Positions 1 to 11,239 are shown, counted from the first letter of the stretch. The stretch is 64,000 nucleotides of DNA from Favolaschia claudopus (GCA_037176885.1 JAWWNJ010000063.1:1240001-1304000); one strand, 5' to 3'. A program made the numbers and translations. The notes: a model not told the origin generated them from the sequence alone.

Positions 1-1
1 C

Positions 2-97
2 GCGTCCACCTCATCGCTGGTCTGCACACGGGGCGTTTCACTATACAGTCTTTTCTGGTTTGTTGCGATCCTGGCACTTGTTTCAGGATACGTCTGA
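2..97 (+). CDS. 3' end of an unidentified gene (partial)
   Basis: The window opens inside an open frame that runs from base 2 to a TGA at 95-97. The last residues are strongly hydrophobic (LFWFVAILALVSGYV at the C-terminus), which looks like the final membrane-spanning helix of a membrane protein. Too little is present to name a family. It could also be a chance open frame, because 31 codons are not significant on their own. The convergent F-box gene ends at 381. Confidence 0.3.
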   Translation, partial: ASTSSLVCTRGVSLYSLFWFVAILALVSGYV

Positions 98-380
98 TTT
101 GAATGCAGACGGCCGTCTCAATGGCCGGGTTCGAATTGTTGACTGCGATTGAGAGGGAATCGCACGGAACACAGCAGCGACCTTGGAGTGTAGACAGGGC
201 GGAAGGCGAGGATGAAAGCGAACGGCGGCGGTGGATCATCTATCTTTGTTTACGGTGGAAACAACCAGTCGTAAATATAACAAGTCCATAGGATACAGTT
301 TACATATAAACATAGCAGGCATAGGATTCGAGAGACACAGTCCACCTATACTGATCAACATCAAGTTCGGGAATCGTACT

Positions 381-2079
381 TCATCTATGAGAAGGGCTGG
401 GAGGTGCGGCAAAAGTGAGGATATTGACAGGTCTAAAACCCGGCTGTAATTCCTGTACTATCATGAGCGACTTGAACGCCACAATAACAATAGAACTCAC
501 CAAAAACAAAACGATATTGTCTTCCGTAACCGCAACATCGTCAATTGCATTATGTTCCACTGTGCTCGAAGGCACCCGGCGTGCAACCTCACTGGGGAAC
601 AACCCCGACTTCTGTCCCACCACAGACCAGCTCGCATCAAGACGGGCAGGCGCATCCGGGTATGGAACAAACTCTAACGAATGCAAAGTCCCAGCCCTCG
701 AGCTTCCCGACTCGGATTCAAAATACACAACGCGAGCGCCAATAGCGTATGGCCCGCGAACCGTCGTTCGGCTACGGAAGCTGAGGTCCTTGATGAGGCA
801 GTATTGGCCCCACACGCTCCAAGGAACGACGAGACGTTCCCTGCGGAAGGGCGCACCCCTGAAATAGCTCTCGTTGATAAAGAGCCAGTTGCGAGAACCG
901 CTCTTAGGGGAAGGTTTCGCCGAGAAGACGAGGATACGATGAGCGGGGTCCGAGTAAAATTGAGCGGTGGGCGAGGGTTGACGGGGTGAGTTATTGGCAC
1001 AGAACGCGATCGTGGAATCGTGCCAGGCACTAGGAAGCTCGTATTGGCGGAGAACGACCATGTTGGCGATATTCGCGATGCTGCAGAGGTTGATGATTGG
1101 AGCGCTGTTGTTCCTCTTGCAGACAACAAGAAGTAATTCTTCGTCCAAAAGCCGGATGTCCTGATCGTCAATCCACTACAGAAGAGATGATGAGAATTCG
1201 AATAATTTGCGATGAACAAGAGACAAGAATCACCCGAGCGCCAAAGTTGCGCCAGTCCATAATCAAGTGGCTGGTTTTACCGTTCGCAAATTCCAAGGTG
1301 ACAACCATCTTCGAACCGAAGATCGACATTACAGTGCGAGAAACAGGCGCAAAGATCTGTGCTGGGATTTCATATGAGTCAGACAAGGCCCTGGGGTGTT
1401 TGCCGAATGTCCAGAGGTCGCGAAAGTGTAGCTGAACTCCGACGATGCCTGCTTGACTGAGATTTCGAAGTCAGAATCAAGAAAAAAGTAAAGCGTTAAG
1501 GATACTTGCCAGAATATGTGAGCCGCGATGATGAGCGCCTGCGATGAATCGATGCAAAGGGCCTCAATAGGCGAAGTAGTGAAGCGCAGGCGACGGGTCA
1601 AAGCAGGGCTACGACCAGTTCTGCAAGAGGGAAGCTCCGTGATCTCGAGCGTATCGTAGCCACCATGGGGTCGAATCTGGTGAATGAACCCGCTCGAGGT
1701 GCCGATGTGAGAAGGCGTCAAGACCTGCATCTTGTATTCGTGCGTCCAGTTGAGTTGTTGCCAGTCGTTGCGGTAGCTGAGGAGCAGGTTCAGGCGTCCA
1801 AGAAGGGGTGCGACGGCATGGGAAGCGGAGCCATCCCGCATGGCGCTGACTGCCAGTTCGAACTTGTACCGGAGAGAGTGGTAGCCCATAACAATCGCGT
1901 AGATACGCTTGAAAGCCTGAAGAGTTCCATGATAAGTGGGGGTCGCCGTTACACATACGGTCAATACAGACCCTAGCAGCCATGAATAAGGACCGAGGAT
2001 CCAGCCACTCGAGAATGGAGGTAAGAACGTCGTCAGAGATTCTGTAGCGCTTGAGACGTGCATATCGCAAAGGACGCAT
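381..2079 (-). CDS. F-box protein with long C-terminal region
   Basis: The predicted protein begins with an F-box-like segment (ISDDVLTSILEWLDPRSL, about residues 14-31, followed by a conserved AARVC-AFKRI stretch). A long region of short beta-strand-like segments follows, as in many Agaricomycete F-box proteins. By family knowledge F-box proteins bind Skp1 and recruit substrates to SCF ubiquitin ligases; the substrate is unknown here. Five exons are read. One intron joins AARV to AFKRI. A second near 1445-1512 has a GC donor (TG|GCAAGT) and joins AHIF to a frame reading QAGIVGVQLHFRDL. A third removes 1172-1228 or so, and a last intron (GTGAGT) lies near the C-terminus. The start at 2079 is chosen because it puts the F-box near the N-terminus. 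An open frame continues upstream to 2348 but has no F-box-like content. Confidence 0.6.
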
Positions 2080-2750
2080 TGTTTCTTGCCATTTTGCGTT
2101 GTCTCTTGCTGGAATTTATACAAAAATCGTTCGTCGCTGGCGCTGGCGATAGTAGAATAAAAGAGCCTTGTTTCATGGGGTTCGGGTAAAACGAGACAAT
2201 ACTGGTCCTTGCAAGGTTGTTCTGTAGCGGGGTCGAGGACGGGGATTTGGCGAGTCAGAGTTGTTGGTCGGTAGGCGGACAGAGAAAAAAACTTTTGTGA
2301 ACTAGCGCCTGTGCTTGTAACGGGTGTCATGTCAACGAGCTCGAGCATGGCTGAAAATTGGAGATATGGTTGATGGTGTCGAATTAGGAGCGCGAGAAGA
2401 AAGCAAGCGAAAAAAAGGTCACAATAAGACCCAAGCTTCGGGGTCGGGATTTCCTATACTGGGAATATCTCGAGAGCATGAACGAGACGCCAGGGATAGA
2501 CCAATGCAGATCAAGAAGACGTGGAAACGGAGACACAGGATAGGGATAATAGAAGCAATTGTTGCATGTCAAGCGCGCACTCTAAATCTCCAGCTTTGAA
2601 TCTGTGTTCGTTTTGGGAAAAAGAACTTCAAGAAGGTTTCGTGACCGTGTCACACGATGTCACTACTCTTACGGCTCTTTACCACGAACCATTACCGCGT
2701 TCTCAACTTTGCTTTGCTTCTTCCCCCACGTCTGCGCATTCTAACGAAAC
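2080..2750. other. Divergent intergenic region, F-box to CRIPT
   Basis: No supported gene. The part up to 2348 is open in one minus-strand frame of the F-box gene and could be 5' UTR or an extra exon. The remainder presumably holds both promoters. I see no clear TATA box or repeat. Confidence 0.4.
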
Positions 2751-3203
2751 ATGGTCTGTCTCAAGTGTGAAAAGGTCAGCGGCACTCTACTCTGCTCAAT
2801 TCCATATCTTGCTGACTCACATTCACCAGAAATTATCGAAACTTGCTGCCCCGGACCCATTCACCTCGAGCAGTAGCAGTATCAAAGCTGGCGACCGCAA
2901 AGTTGGGGAAAATAAGTTGCTCAGTCGACCCGGAAGCTCGAAGAATCGATTTCAGGTTCGTATCCACCCCTACTGTCGCCAGACGCTGCTAACACCATTT
3001 CCAGCCGTATCAAGGGAAGTGTAAGGATTGTAAATCGTCTGTAACACAGAACAAGGCGAAATACTGTCATGGTTCGTTTTATCCGCTGTCCGTGTATTGT
3101 GTGGTTGATCTCTGTTGTAGGATGTGCCTACAAGAAGGGCATATGTTCAATATGCGGGAAGCAAGTACTGGACACGAAAGGCTATGTGATGTCGAGCAAA
3201 TAG
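2751..3203 (+). CDS. CRIPT: CRIPT family protein (cysteine-rich PDZ-binding protein homologue)
   Basis: Four exons splice to a protein of about 90 residues that begins MVCLKCEK and ends YVMSSK. The protein shows the full set of CRIPT cysteine pairs: CLKC at the N-terminus, CKDC, then CHGCAYKKGICSICGK with the final VLDTKGY. Exon 1 is 2751-2774; exon 2 starts at 2830 after CACCAG; further introns follow RFQ and interrupt the codon before the CAYKKG motif. The zinc-binding cysteines and the length match the family. In animals CRIPT was first described as a PDZ ligand, but it is conserved in fungi without synaptic partners and has been linked to splicing. Its role here is inferred from homology only. 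It is transcribed away from the F-box gene and converges on PEX7. Confidence 0.88.
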
Positions 3204-3332
3204 ATGCGGGCGCCAGGGTGTATTCGGGTGTACAGTTGTGTGTATTCATTATCATCTAATTCACAGTGTAGCAATAATCTCTAAACTTTGTCTGGTTCAC
3301 TTCATATGCAAGACACCAGCGATACACATTTA

Positions 3333-4564
3333 TCATACACGGAAGACATTCAATCGACTATCCCATCCACAACTGGCCAAAACGCCTTCATCGTACAACG
3401 ACCAACTACACCCCACCACAAACTCGGTGTGCGGGTCGTGAATATACATCATCTGGGGCCGGCCAGCGGCGGGGACAGTATTCCATCTGCAAGAAGTCAG
3501 GACGGGAAAGCCAGGTCTGGGCAACGACTTACACTCGACATGTCATATCATAGCTTGCGGTGGCAAGCACTTCCGCGCGATGGGGACTCCACTGCACCTT
3601 CCTCACAGCATATTCATGCCCCAAGAGCTGCGTCTCACACGCCCCGCCAACATTCCCAGTCTCCTGAAGCTTTATCATCCGGCAATCCCATACTTTCGCA
3701 AGTTTATCAACACCTGCGCTGGCAAGGACGAACGGACGGTATTTGTTCCAGTCGACGGACAGGATTTCGGTGCCGGACGCGGGGACAGTGAGAACGGCGG
3801 TGGACATTGGGTTCGTGAAGGCATTGGTGGTGGGGACGAAAGAGGGAGTACGCAGGTCGAATATCTTGAGAGTGCCGTCAGTAGAGCAGGAGGCGATGAG
3901 GTCGGGTTGATGAGGGGAAAACATGGCTTGATATACGCATGACTGGTGAGCTTGAAGTGTTAGAACTGATCGCGGTCGCTCTGGTGTCCACTGGTATTGT
4001 TCAGACAGCCTGTAATTGTGACACAGCTCCGACTGCGTACCAGCTTTACATTCCCATCCCAGGAACTCGACACGAACATGTCTTTCTTTATATTCGACCA
4101 ATCTACAGAGAATACTTCCCGTGTGTGTTCTTGCCAAGCACGTATCGGTGTATTCTGCAACCCGTAAGAAACGCGGTGCCAGAGGTAATTCAAACCTACA
4201 TTCAAGACAACATCCCATAACTTTATTGACCCATCGCCCGACGCGGTCACCAGTTGATTCTCGTGAATCTCAGACCAAGCAACATCGTAAAGCCCATCTT
4301 GCGTCTCGTATCTTCGCCGGAATCGATTCACCGAAAAAAAAAGCTCCGGAACAAGTCAACTCACTGTTTATCTAAATTCAGAGTGAGTGCTCCAGTGGGT
4401 CCCGCGACTACCGAGGTGAGATGTAAACGGCCGTTTCCGACTAAGCCAAAGTTTGCGGAAGAGGCCACGGCCAGACGCGTGTTGTGAAATGGGGACCAGG
4501 CTATTGAGAAATGGGCGAACCCTGGAGTGTGTAGGAGGGCTGGAGGAGGACGGGGACCATTCAT
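3333..4564 (-). CDS. PEX7: Peroxisomal targeting signal 2 receptor PEX7 (WD40)
   Basis: Spliced exons give a WD40 propeller of about 320 residues, the usual length for PEX7, which carries PTS2 proteins to peroxisomes with its co-receptor. Diagnostic stretches include the N-terminal HTPGFAHFSIAWSPFHNTRL, the blade DGLYDVAWSEIHENQLVTAS, REVFSVDWSNIKKD, SVLTLQAHQSCVYQAMFSPH, and the end SLYDEGVLASCGWDSRLNVF. These WD motifs and their order are specific to PEX7 rather than generic WD40 proteins. The start at 4564 is the methionine of MNGPRPPP just before the first blade; longer upstream frames run into the sirtuin promoter. The last intron (about 3482-3527) joins TCRV to WNTVPA. The gap to the divergent sirtuin start is 142 bp, so the two probably share a promoter region. 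Confidence 0.88.
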
Positions 4565-4706
4565 CGAGAATATTTGCTCAACTTGAATCCGGTTCGAGAA
4601 AGAAAGCCATCGCCGGTATGTCACATGTGACATCGTCCTCCCAACCGCCGCGGCGAAGTTCTCCGAATCCATCCTGACCGCGACGTCGCGGCCTCCAGAC
4701 GAAGTA

Positions 4707-6269
4707 ATGCGAATATCAGTACCCACGATTCCCTTTCTTTCCTCTAGACCACCATTACCTCAAAGTTCCCTCCAAGAAGCTGTAGATCGCGTGGCCAAAT
4801 TTCTTCTCCCTGGCAATGTCGCGGTACTCACTGGCGCGGGGGTCAGCGTCGACAGCGGGATTAGGGCATATCGCGGTAGCCAAGGTCGTTATTTGAATCC
4901 GAACTATCAGTTCAGTTAGAATGTTTGGCTGGTAATCGACGTATATGCTGCTTAAGCGATTCTGGACAGACCTCTGTTCTACCACCAGCTTATGGATGAA
5001 AGCGAGGCTGGGCATATGTTTCGGTTTGTCTAAGGTCCACCTTTCCTCTCGCTTTCACCCTAAACATCTTAGTCAGCGCTATTGGCTCCGGTCGTACCTA
5101 GGCTGGCCAGCAATTCGTGCTTCACTGCCAAATACCACACATTATGCTCTAGCAGCCCTCCAACATGCTCATGTCATCCCCAGAATAATAACCCAGGTAT
5201 ATCTTGAGCCTCTGATTCCACGGAGATCTCAGCACACCTCAGAATGTAGACGGTCTTCACCATCGGGCAATAAACCTCATTCCCGGCGTCCGAAACGACC
5301 GTATTCTCGAGTTGCACGGAAGTTTACATGTTGGTATCCTTTTCCTCCCCCTCTCTTTAATATCGTCTTACCCTTACCTATCTTACAGTACGTCCACTGT
5401 AAACACGGTCACTCGGTCGATCGCTCGACTTTCCAAGATTGGCTCTCCGCTGCGAACCCACAATGGCAAGCGTTTGCGGATGAGGTCGAGCGCACAGGCG
5501 AGAAGCCACGCACAAATCCTGATGGCGATGTCAGGAACCGTTAATCAGTCACTGTATTTTAACTCAGGACTCATGAATGGCGTAGGTCGCCATCGAACAT
5601 CTCGGGACGTCTTACCGCACCTTCGTGGTCCCTCAATGCCCTTCTTGCTTGTTAGACGATCGAATAAATTCCGTGGTATTCAAATCTCATTTCCTTGGCC
5701 TACTTAAAATACTCAACATCTCTTAGCACAAACCCCAGGTTATATTTTTCGGGGAGTCAATCCCTCCGGCGGTCAAAAATCGGTCGTAAGTCTAATTGCG
5801 ATTCCCTTCTGCGGCACACGGTCAGACTCGTCTAGATTCCAAGATGTCGAAGCGGCGGACCGGCTCCTCATCATCGGCACAACGCTCGCCACTTATTCCG
5901 CATTCAGGTAAGAACTGTTCATCTGCATTCCCGTATGAAAACACTGAGATCTACGATTTATAGATTACTCAAGCACGCCGTTGAGCTGAAAAAAACGGTG
6001 CTGCTACTCAATCTCGGCCCTTCGCGCGGCGACGACATTCAAGGCATCGAAAGAATAGACATGGCCAGCGGATTAATCATCCGCGATGTCGCAAGATTGG
6101 TATTGTGAGTTTGCCCTTACATTTCCGTCCGAACACAACCAATTGATTTTCCTTTCAAATCAGAGGAACGAGAGCATCAACCGACCCTACCATCGCGAAA
6201 ATGCTACAGAGCGGAGTCGTAAAACCACCAGAAGACGATACAGATACAGAACAGGCACTGGCAAAATAG
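4707..6269 (+). CDS. NAD-dependent deacylase, SIRT4-type (class II) sirtuin
   Basis: About eight small exons give a complete sirtuin. In order: the NAD-binding motif GAGVSVDSGIRAYRG; the class II signature QRYWLRSYLGWP followed by PNTTHYALAALQ; TQNVDGLHHRA; the catalytic histidine in ELHGSLH; a zinc module with VHCKHGH and CPSC; VIFFGESIPP; LLIIGTTLATYSAFRLL; and NLGPSRGDDI. The order and the QRYW motif are those of mitochondrial SIRT4-like proteins, which remove acyl groups or transfer ADP-ribose using NAD+. The N-terminus (MRISVPTIPFLSSRP) is Ser/Arg-containing and could be a mitochondrial presequence. The first zinc pair reads C-x3-H here rather than C-x2-C. All frames can be joined by GT-AG introns, for example 5952-type AG|GTAAGA, so the gene looks intact. 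It is divergent from PEX7. Confidence 0.85.
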
Positions 6270-6739
6270 ATTCATTCTCGGTCGTTCATCGGTCAATTGC
6301 AATGCAGAATTCAGGTTCAGATAGACGAAGTGGTACAGTATGTGCAAATACAATAATCTTCTATTTAGAGACGAGGAATACAAGAATGCGATGGTGTCAT
6401 ATACATTGAGATGCTGGAGTCATTGCGAGTTGCGTATGATATGTACGGGGATGTGTAACATGCTGAGAGGATATCGATGCAATAGAGAGGATTAAGAAAA
6501 GAAATAAAGTACCGTACGGCGCGTGGAAAGAATACGGTGTCGCATATGTCGAGAGAATTTCACATGCAAGTCGAGTTGTGTGACACTCTCCGTCGTCACC
6601 TGCCGCGGCGTCCCCCCACCTTCATTCGTGCACTCACCACTGTTCGAGTCGTCTGCTCTCAGGATCGTCAGTTTCTCTCAAGCACCATGCCTGTGCATGT
6701 ACGCACCGATTATGCAAGATGCACCTCAGGCCGAAGAAT
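6270..6739. other. Convergent intergenic region
   Basis: Lies between the stop of the sirtuin and the stop of the first zinc-finger paralogue. It should contain both 3' UTRs and polyadenylation sites. No supported gene, RNA or repeat is seen. Confidence 0.4.
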
Positions 6740-7551
6740 CTACGAACGCCCATAGTACACAGGTCCAGGAAACGGAAGTTGAATCGGCGTGGCTCCCATC
6801 CTCGAACTCTCCGCCATCCCTGCCTTCTCATTGTCATCCCGATTCTGCGCCGCCACACACCCACAATTCTTCAACTGGACATCAAAACGCGACTTTACAA
6901 GAGACCAATTCCAACTCTGCCAATCAGGCAAGGGCAGCGGCGCCGGAGGGTCATAGTCATCTTCCACAGCAATAAAAGGCTTCATCACGTCTTTGTCCTC
7001 ATCCGGCGGGGTAAGCAAGCGCGTCGTGGATGACGGCGACACCGTGGAGGATTCGGACGATGGTGGGGAGACTGACGACGGTTTCGTGGACTAAGACAAC
7101 AAAGAACAAAGAACGAATAATGAATGAAAAAGTCTTCAGAACACGATGAAGAAAACGCAAGATGAAAGAAAGGACCTACCTTCTTATACTTCTTCAAACA
7201 CCGCGTTCGATGGCGATTCCAATGCGACGAGTCGTAGTCCGATTTCGTCGACAGCTTTATCGGGCTGCCGCAGTTCAAGCAAACTACCAGGCCGGGGTTT
7301 TGGACATCTGCAAGTGGATCCTCGCGGAGTCTCATCTCCCTTATCTTCTTCTTCGTGATCGGCGACGCCTTTGAGGGCGCGGCGGTGGCGGGGGTTTCGT
7401 CGCGATAATGGCTCGTCGGTGCTGTTGTTGTTGTTGAAAGACTCGAAAGGGTGCTGCTAGAAGAATGAGAACTTTGCGAGGAATAAGCACCAGAGAGGTA
7501 TAGACTAGCAAGCAGTAATCACGTTTCGGGCTGCGCCATAGAGGTAGACAT
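6740..7551 (-). CDS. Small protein with one C-C-H-C (Y-W) zinc motif; paralogue of next gene
   Basis: Three exons give about 230 residues. Exon 1 is MSTSMAQPE plus part of a Thr codon. Its intron (GTGATT to TTCTAG, about 7455-7521) removes an in-frame TGA and leads to a Ser/Thr-rich stretch. The central finger at 7198-7281 reads C-x2-C-x3-I-x-L-x5-Y-x4-W-x2-H-x3-C (starts CLNCGSPIKL, ends WNRHRTRC). A second intron after KKYKK is followed by an acidic and Pro-rich tail (LLTPPDEDKD; VEDDYDPPAPLPLPDW). The same motif with identical spacing occurs three times in the gene just upstream (8048-9926), so the two are probably tandem paralogues. I do not recognise a named family. Two cysteines, one histidine and one cysteine suggest zinc binding; DNA, RNA or protein binding is unknown. 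The start is set by the splice-compatible frame. Confidence 0.6.
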
Positions 7552-8047
7552 TCGCGGTTTAACAGAGTTGTGTGCAATTAACAAAGGAATTGGACTCGAA
7601 AGAGGTATCGCTGGGGGGACGAACGCGTCGCAAGAGGTTTTGCCGATGAGACAAGACAAGACAAGAAATATGTAGCAGTCTTTATTCAAGAGCAGGGAGT
7701 GGTGGGTCGCGGAAAGAACCCAAAACGGAATCGTGGCGCCTTAAGTATAGAGTCTACACCCACACGGAGTCAATCTGGCCTCAAGTCAAGAGTCACTCTT
7801 GGGTCCCTTTGTGGACTTACCATCAGTTGGAACAAGCGCCAACCCCCACAACGCACGTAAGGCGCGTCTTACACGCGTTTTTTCGCGTGCAATACCGCGA
7901 ACAGTGTAGCAGGCATCCCAAAGGTATAAGTCAATGACAAGACAAGTACAACAGGGGTGGTATGGTATGGTATCCTACGCGTACGGCGAGAAAGGAGGGG
8001 ACAAGTCAGAACCAGAACAAAAATAAGAATAAGTAAGTGGCAAAAGA
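7552..8047. other. Intergenic region between the two zinc-motif paralogues
   Basis: Presumed promoter of the single-finger gene and 3' UTR of the three-finger gene. It holds a perfect hairpin at 7872-7889 (CACGCG, six T, CGCGTG) that includes an ACGCGT box at 7873-7878. No gene is supported. Confidence 0.4.
7872..7889. promoter_or_regulatory. Inverted CACGCG repeat around a T6 spacer
   Basis: A six-base inverted repeat (CACGCG and CGCGTG) flanks six T residues. It contains ACGCGT, the core of the MluI cell-cycle box known from yeast. It lies about 320 bp upstream of the single-finger gene start. Function is only a guess, since such short palindromes arise by chance. Confidence 0.2.
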
Positions 8048-9926
8048 TCAGGGTGGTGGCGGCTCAGTAATACTCTCTTTCACACCCTGTATGAATGCCT
8101 TGAAGGGCATGAGGAACCACCCCAACAAACTAGGAGGGTCCTTTTGAACGGGTTCATATCCCTCCTTCCTGGGACGATTAGCCTCCCGCGCATCAGGATC
8201 GTCTGGTTCCAACTCAGGGTCCTCCAACCGCCGCTTCGTCCCGCGGCTCGAAGAAGCCCCAGCCTCTGAAGCGCCCGCAGCGACCGTGGTATCTGTAGCT
8301 GTAGAGACAGAAGACTGCGGTGCGGGAACGGTCTTCGTCTTGCCCTTCTTCGAGGTGGATGGCCTGCACAAGGCCGATATGTATCAGCAATCACCGCCGT
8401 TTACTATAGAGGACGCAAAAATACATACGGAGGGCAGGTCTGTTTATGGGCTTCCCAGCTGGTGAGGGTATAATCCGTGTCTCCGACCAAAGCAACATTA
8501 TTGCCGCAGATGCGGCATTCCACGTTACGCGGCCCAGAAGACTTGGCCTGCGGATCATTCACCAGGTGGATCTTGCGCTGAGCCATGGCGACTCGAGTGC
8601 TCACGCTGGAGGGATATGATAAATTAATAGTAGGAAGGGGAAGGTAAATTGTGAATTTACACAGCATCAGCACACTTAGATTGATGGGCATTCCAATTTC
8701 CGAGCGAATAATTGGTGCGTGATGAGAGTCGAATCCATTTGTGGCATTTTCGACATAGAACTTGGTCAGGCTGCACGGTTTCCGCGCGTTGGTCCTCCTC
8801 GAGCAATGCCTTACGCTGCGCCTCATTCATTCGCATGACGCTTCCAGCTTCTGAACGCATCTCGCTCCGGACACTGGCCCCGTCGTCACTGTAAACTGTA
8901 AGTTGTTGTTGATATGGGCCAGACAGCACATACATGACGGAACCGGACGCCGCAATTGTCTGGTCGCAGCGCTTTCGATGCGTCTCCCAGGGCTTGACAG
9001 TATACGTCTGTTTGCGTCCAAGCTGGACGACTTTGCCGCAACGGGTACAAGTTACGCAGTGCGGCTCAATATTGGAGCAATCGGGCTGATTCTTAAAATA
9101 TTCGAGCCTCTCTGCTTCGGTGCGTCGAATTGCGCCAACGTTCATCGACATGGAAGACTCTGCAACGGAGGCATTATCGTCCGCATCGTCTCCTGGCGGA
9201 GTCGCAAATCGTCTGAGAGAAGATTTAGCTTAAAGTTCCTATGCATAGGGCGTCCACGCACTTGCGGCTGAGGGTAGAAAGAGGCTTTTTCGTTGAAGGA
9301 GAGTCGGTGGCATCAACGATGCCTTTCATAGAGCTTACGGAGGATGCTGAACGATTGTGACTGATGGATTTGGCTTTCTTGGTGGATGAGGGAGCGTCTG
9401 ATTTAGCCGTTCGAGGAGACGGGCCTGGAAGGCTGAAGGGGGTGAGACATTGCAACGAGTATCGCAGAACTTTGCTCACTGGACATCTACTTTCTTGGGA
9501 ACTTTCCCGGGAGACTTCGGACGCGTTATAAGCTTCAATGTAGCAAAGCCATGCATAGAACTTACCGCCGGCGCGGCAGGAGCAGACTCTTTGCGCGGCG
9601 AAGCTTTGCTCGACGGTTTGGCCTTGCTCGCGGGTTTGGCGTCCGGCATTTCAATGTCTTGTTCGGATTCTGATGAAGGACTGTAGCTGTAGAGATCTTG
9701 AGGTAAAGAGCAACAAAAGACGCGAAAATCCGCGTACTTGGTATCGTTGGTGGTCTTTTTATTCTTCTGCTAAGCTGTGAGTGGCAGACGAGCAGGTAAA
9801 GCGTCGAAACTCACCTTTGCACGCGATAGATAAGTCTTTTTGACCAATGGGCTAGAGTAGAATGAGTACAAGTGAGAGACCTGGACGACGAACGCACCGT
9901 TCTGGAGAGCCCGACTCGGAGGACAT
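8048..9926 (-). CDS. Protein with three C-C-H-C (Y-W) zinc motifs
   Basis: The start is MSSESGSPER at 9926, chosen because successive GT-AG junctions keep frame through PLVKKTYLSRAK, KNKKTTNDT, SPSSESEQDIEMPDAK and RPKSPGKVPKK. The N-terminal third is Lys/Ser/Pro/Ala-rich and basic, like chromatin proteins. Three fingers follow at 8966-9049, 8672-8755 and 8434-8517, all fitting C-x2-C-x3-[IV]-x-L-x5-Y-x4-W-x2-H-x3-C. The second finger is preceded by a helical acidic stretch (RMNEAQRKALLEEDQRAE). The C-terminal exon carries a likely nuclear signal (GTKRRLEDPE) and ends in LLGWFLMPFKAFIQGVKES. It shares its finger only with the downstream neighbour in this window. The family is unrecognised; nuclear nucleic-acid or protein binding is my inference. 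It is divergent from NNRD with only 100 bp between the start codons. Confidence 0.62.
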
Positions 9927-10026
9927 GCAATTTCGGGATCAAGGTGGGAGTTTCGTAACTTTCGTTTCCAGGTGATGCTTCGGCCGATTCCACTTCGGGC
10001 GTTCGGATTTACCCGGACTACTCCCC

Positions 10027-11239
10027 ATGTTGAACTCGAAAGCCATCCTTGCACAAGTAAAGCAGCTTATCCCGCCCCTCGATGGTTCCCTGCACAAGGG
10101 ACAATCTGGTAATCTCTAATCTCATCCATCCAGCTCGAATTTACTCTGTGAACAACAGGCAGGGTAGGCGTTCTCGGAGGTGCATTAGAGTAATATTCCA
10201 CTTCATTCGTTTCCGAACTAAATGATCCAATATTCAATCGCTAGTTACACCGGCGCACCCTTCTTCGCCGCCATCTCTGCACTCCGATTTGTGGGTCTTG
10301 AACTCCGCATCTAACACCACCTCCGCCAATATCTCACTCCGCAGGGAGCCGATCTATCCCATGTAATCTGCTCGCCCACCGCCGCAGGCGCAATCAAGAC
10401 TTACTCCCCCGACCTCATCGTGCATCCCATACTCAGCGAAGATGCATCCGAGTTGCAAGTATCCAAGCAGCTGCAGTCATTGCTTTCGCGGCTTCATGTA
10501 TTGGTAATCGGCCCGGGACTCGGGCGCGAGTCCTACATGCAGTCGTACGCGAAAGTTGCATTGGGACTGGCTAGGAAACAGGGCATGTTTGTCGTCCTGG
10601 ATGCCGATGCGCTGTGGATGGTCGGCCAGGACATCTCGCTGATCAAGGGTTATCGAAGGGCTGTTGTAACACCAAACGTCGCGGAATTTGCGCGGTTGAG
10701 TGAGCAGCTTAACATTGATCCCAAGACTGATGCGGAGAAAAGGGCGGGGTTGGTGTCGCGTGCGTTGGGCGGTGTGACTGTGTTGCAGAAAGGCGGGAAG
10801 GACATTATTTCGGTGGACACCACCGGAGATGCTGCGTCATTGGAGGCGAGCCAGTTGGGCGGGGCCGACCCTGAGAAGGAGAAGATGCAGGAGACCGTTG
10901 AGGTGGATACCGAAGGCGGGCTCAAAAGATGCGGAGGACAAGGAGACGTATTGAGTGGGACAGTTGGTACGATGCTCGCGTGGGCTAAATGTTACGAAGA
11001 TGGAGTGTTCGGGTACATTTTTGCTTCATGATGCTCCTTTTCTTTTGCTCATTCCCGGCAGAGATAAATCCATCCCAGCGTCGCGCTTTCCCTTACTCGC
11101 AGCCGTCGGTGGAAGTATGGTTACGCGAACTTCAAGTCGACGTGCCTTCGATAAGGAAGGTCGCGGTGTTGTGACGGAGGACATGATCCCGGAAATTGGG
11201 AAATCATTTGCGACCGTGTTTGGAGAGGACACGCATTAA
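10027..11239 (+). CDS. ATP-dependent (S)-NAD(P)H-hydrate dehydratase
   Basis: Repairs the damaged cofactor NAD(P)HX to NAD(P)H using ATP (YjeF_C / CARKD family). Spliced exons show the family signatures in order: VGVLGGALE joined to [55 protein letters not shown], and the C-terminal [17 protein letters not shown]. The length of about 335 residues fits the fungal enzymes. An intron (GTACAT to CGGCAG, about 11010-11062) separates the end GVFG from [19 protein letters not shown]. The final [20 protein letters not shown] is typical of the family. The start is [20 protein letters not shown] at 10027. Nothing in the sequence suggests damage. The nearby sirtuin consumes NAD+, but that link is only positional. 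Confidence 0.9.

Noticed and set aside
7521..7551. In-frame TGA just after MSTSMAQPET in the single-finger gene, suggesting a broken gene
   Set aside because: A normal intron from GTGATT to TTCTAG removes the stop and joins a frame-compatible Ser/Thr-rich exon.
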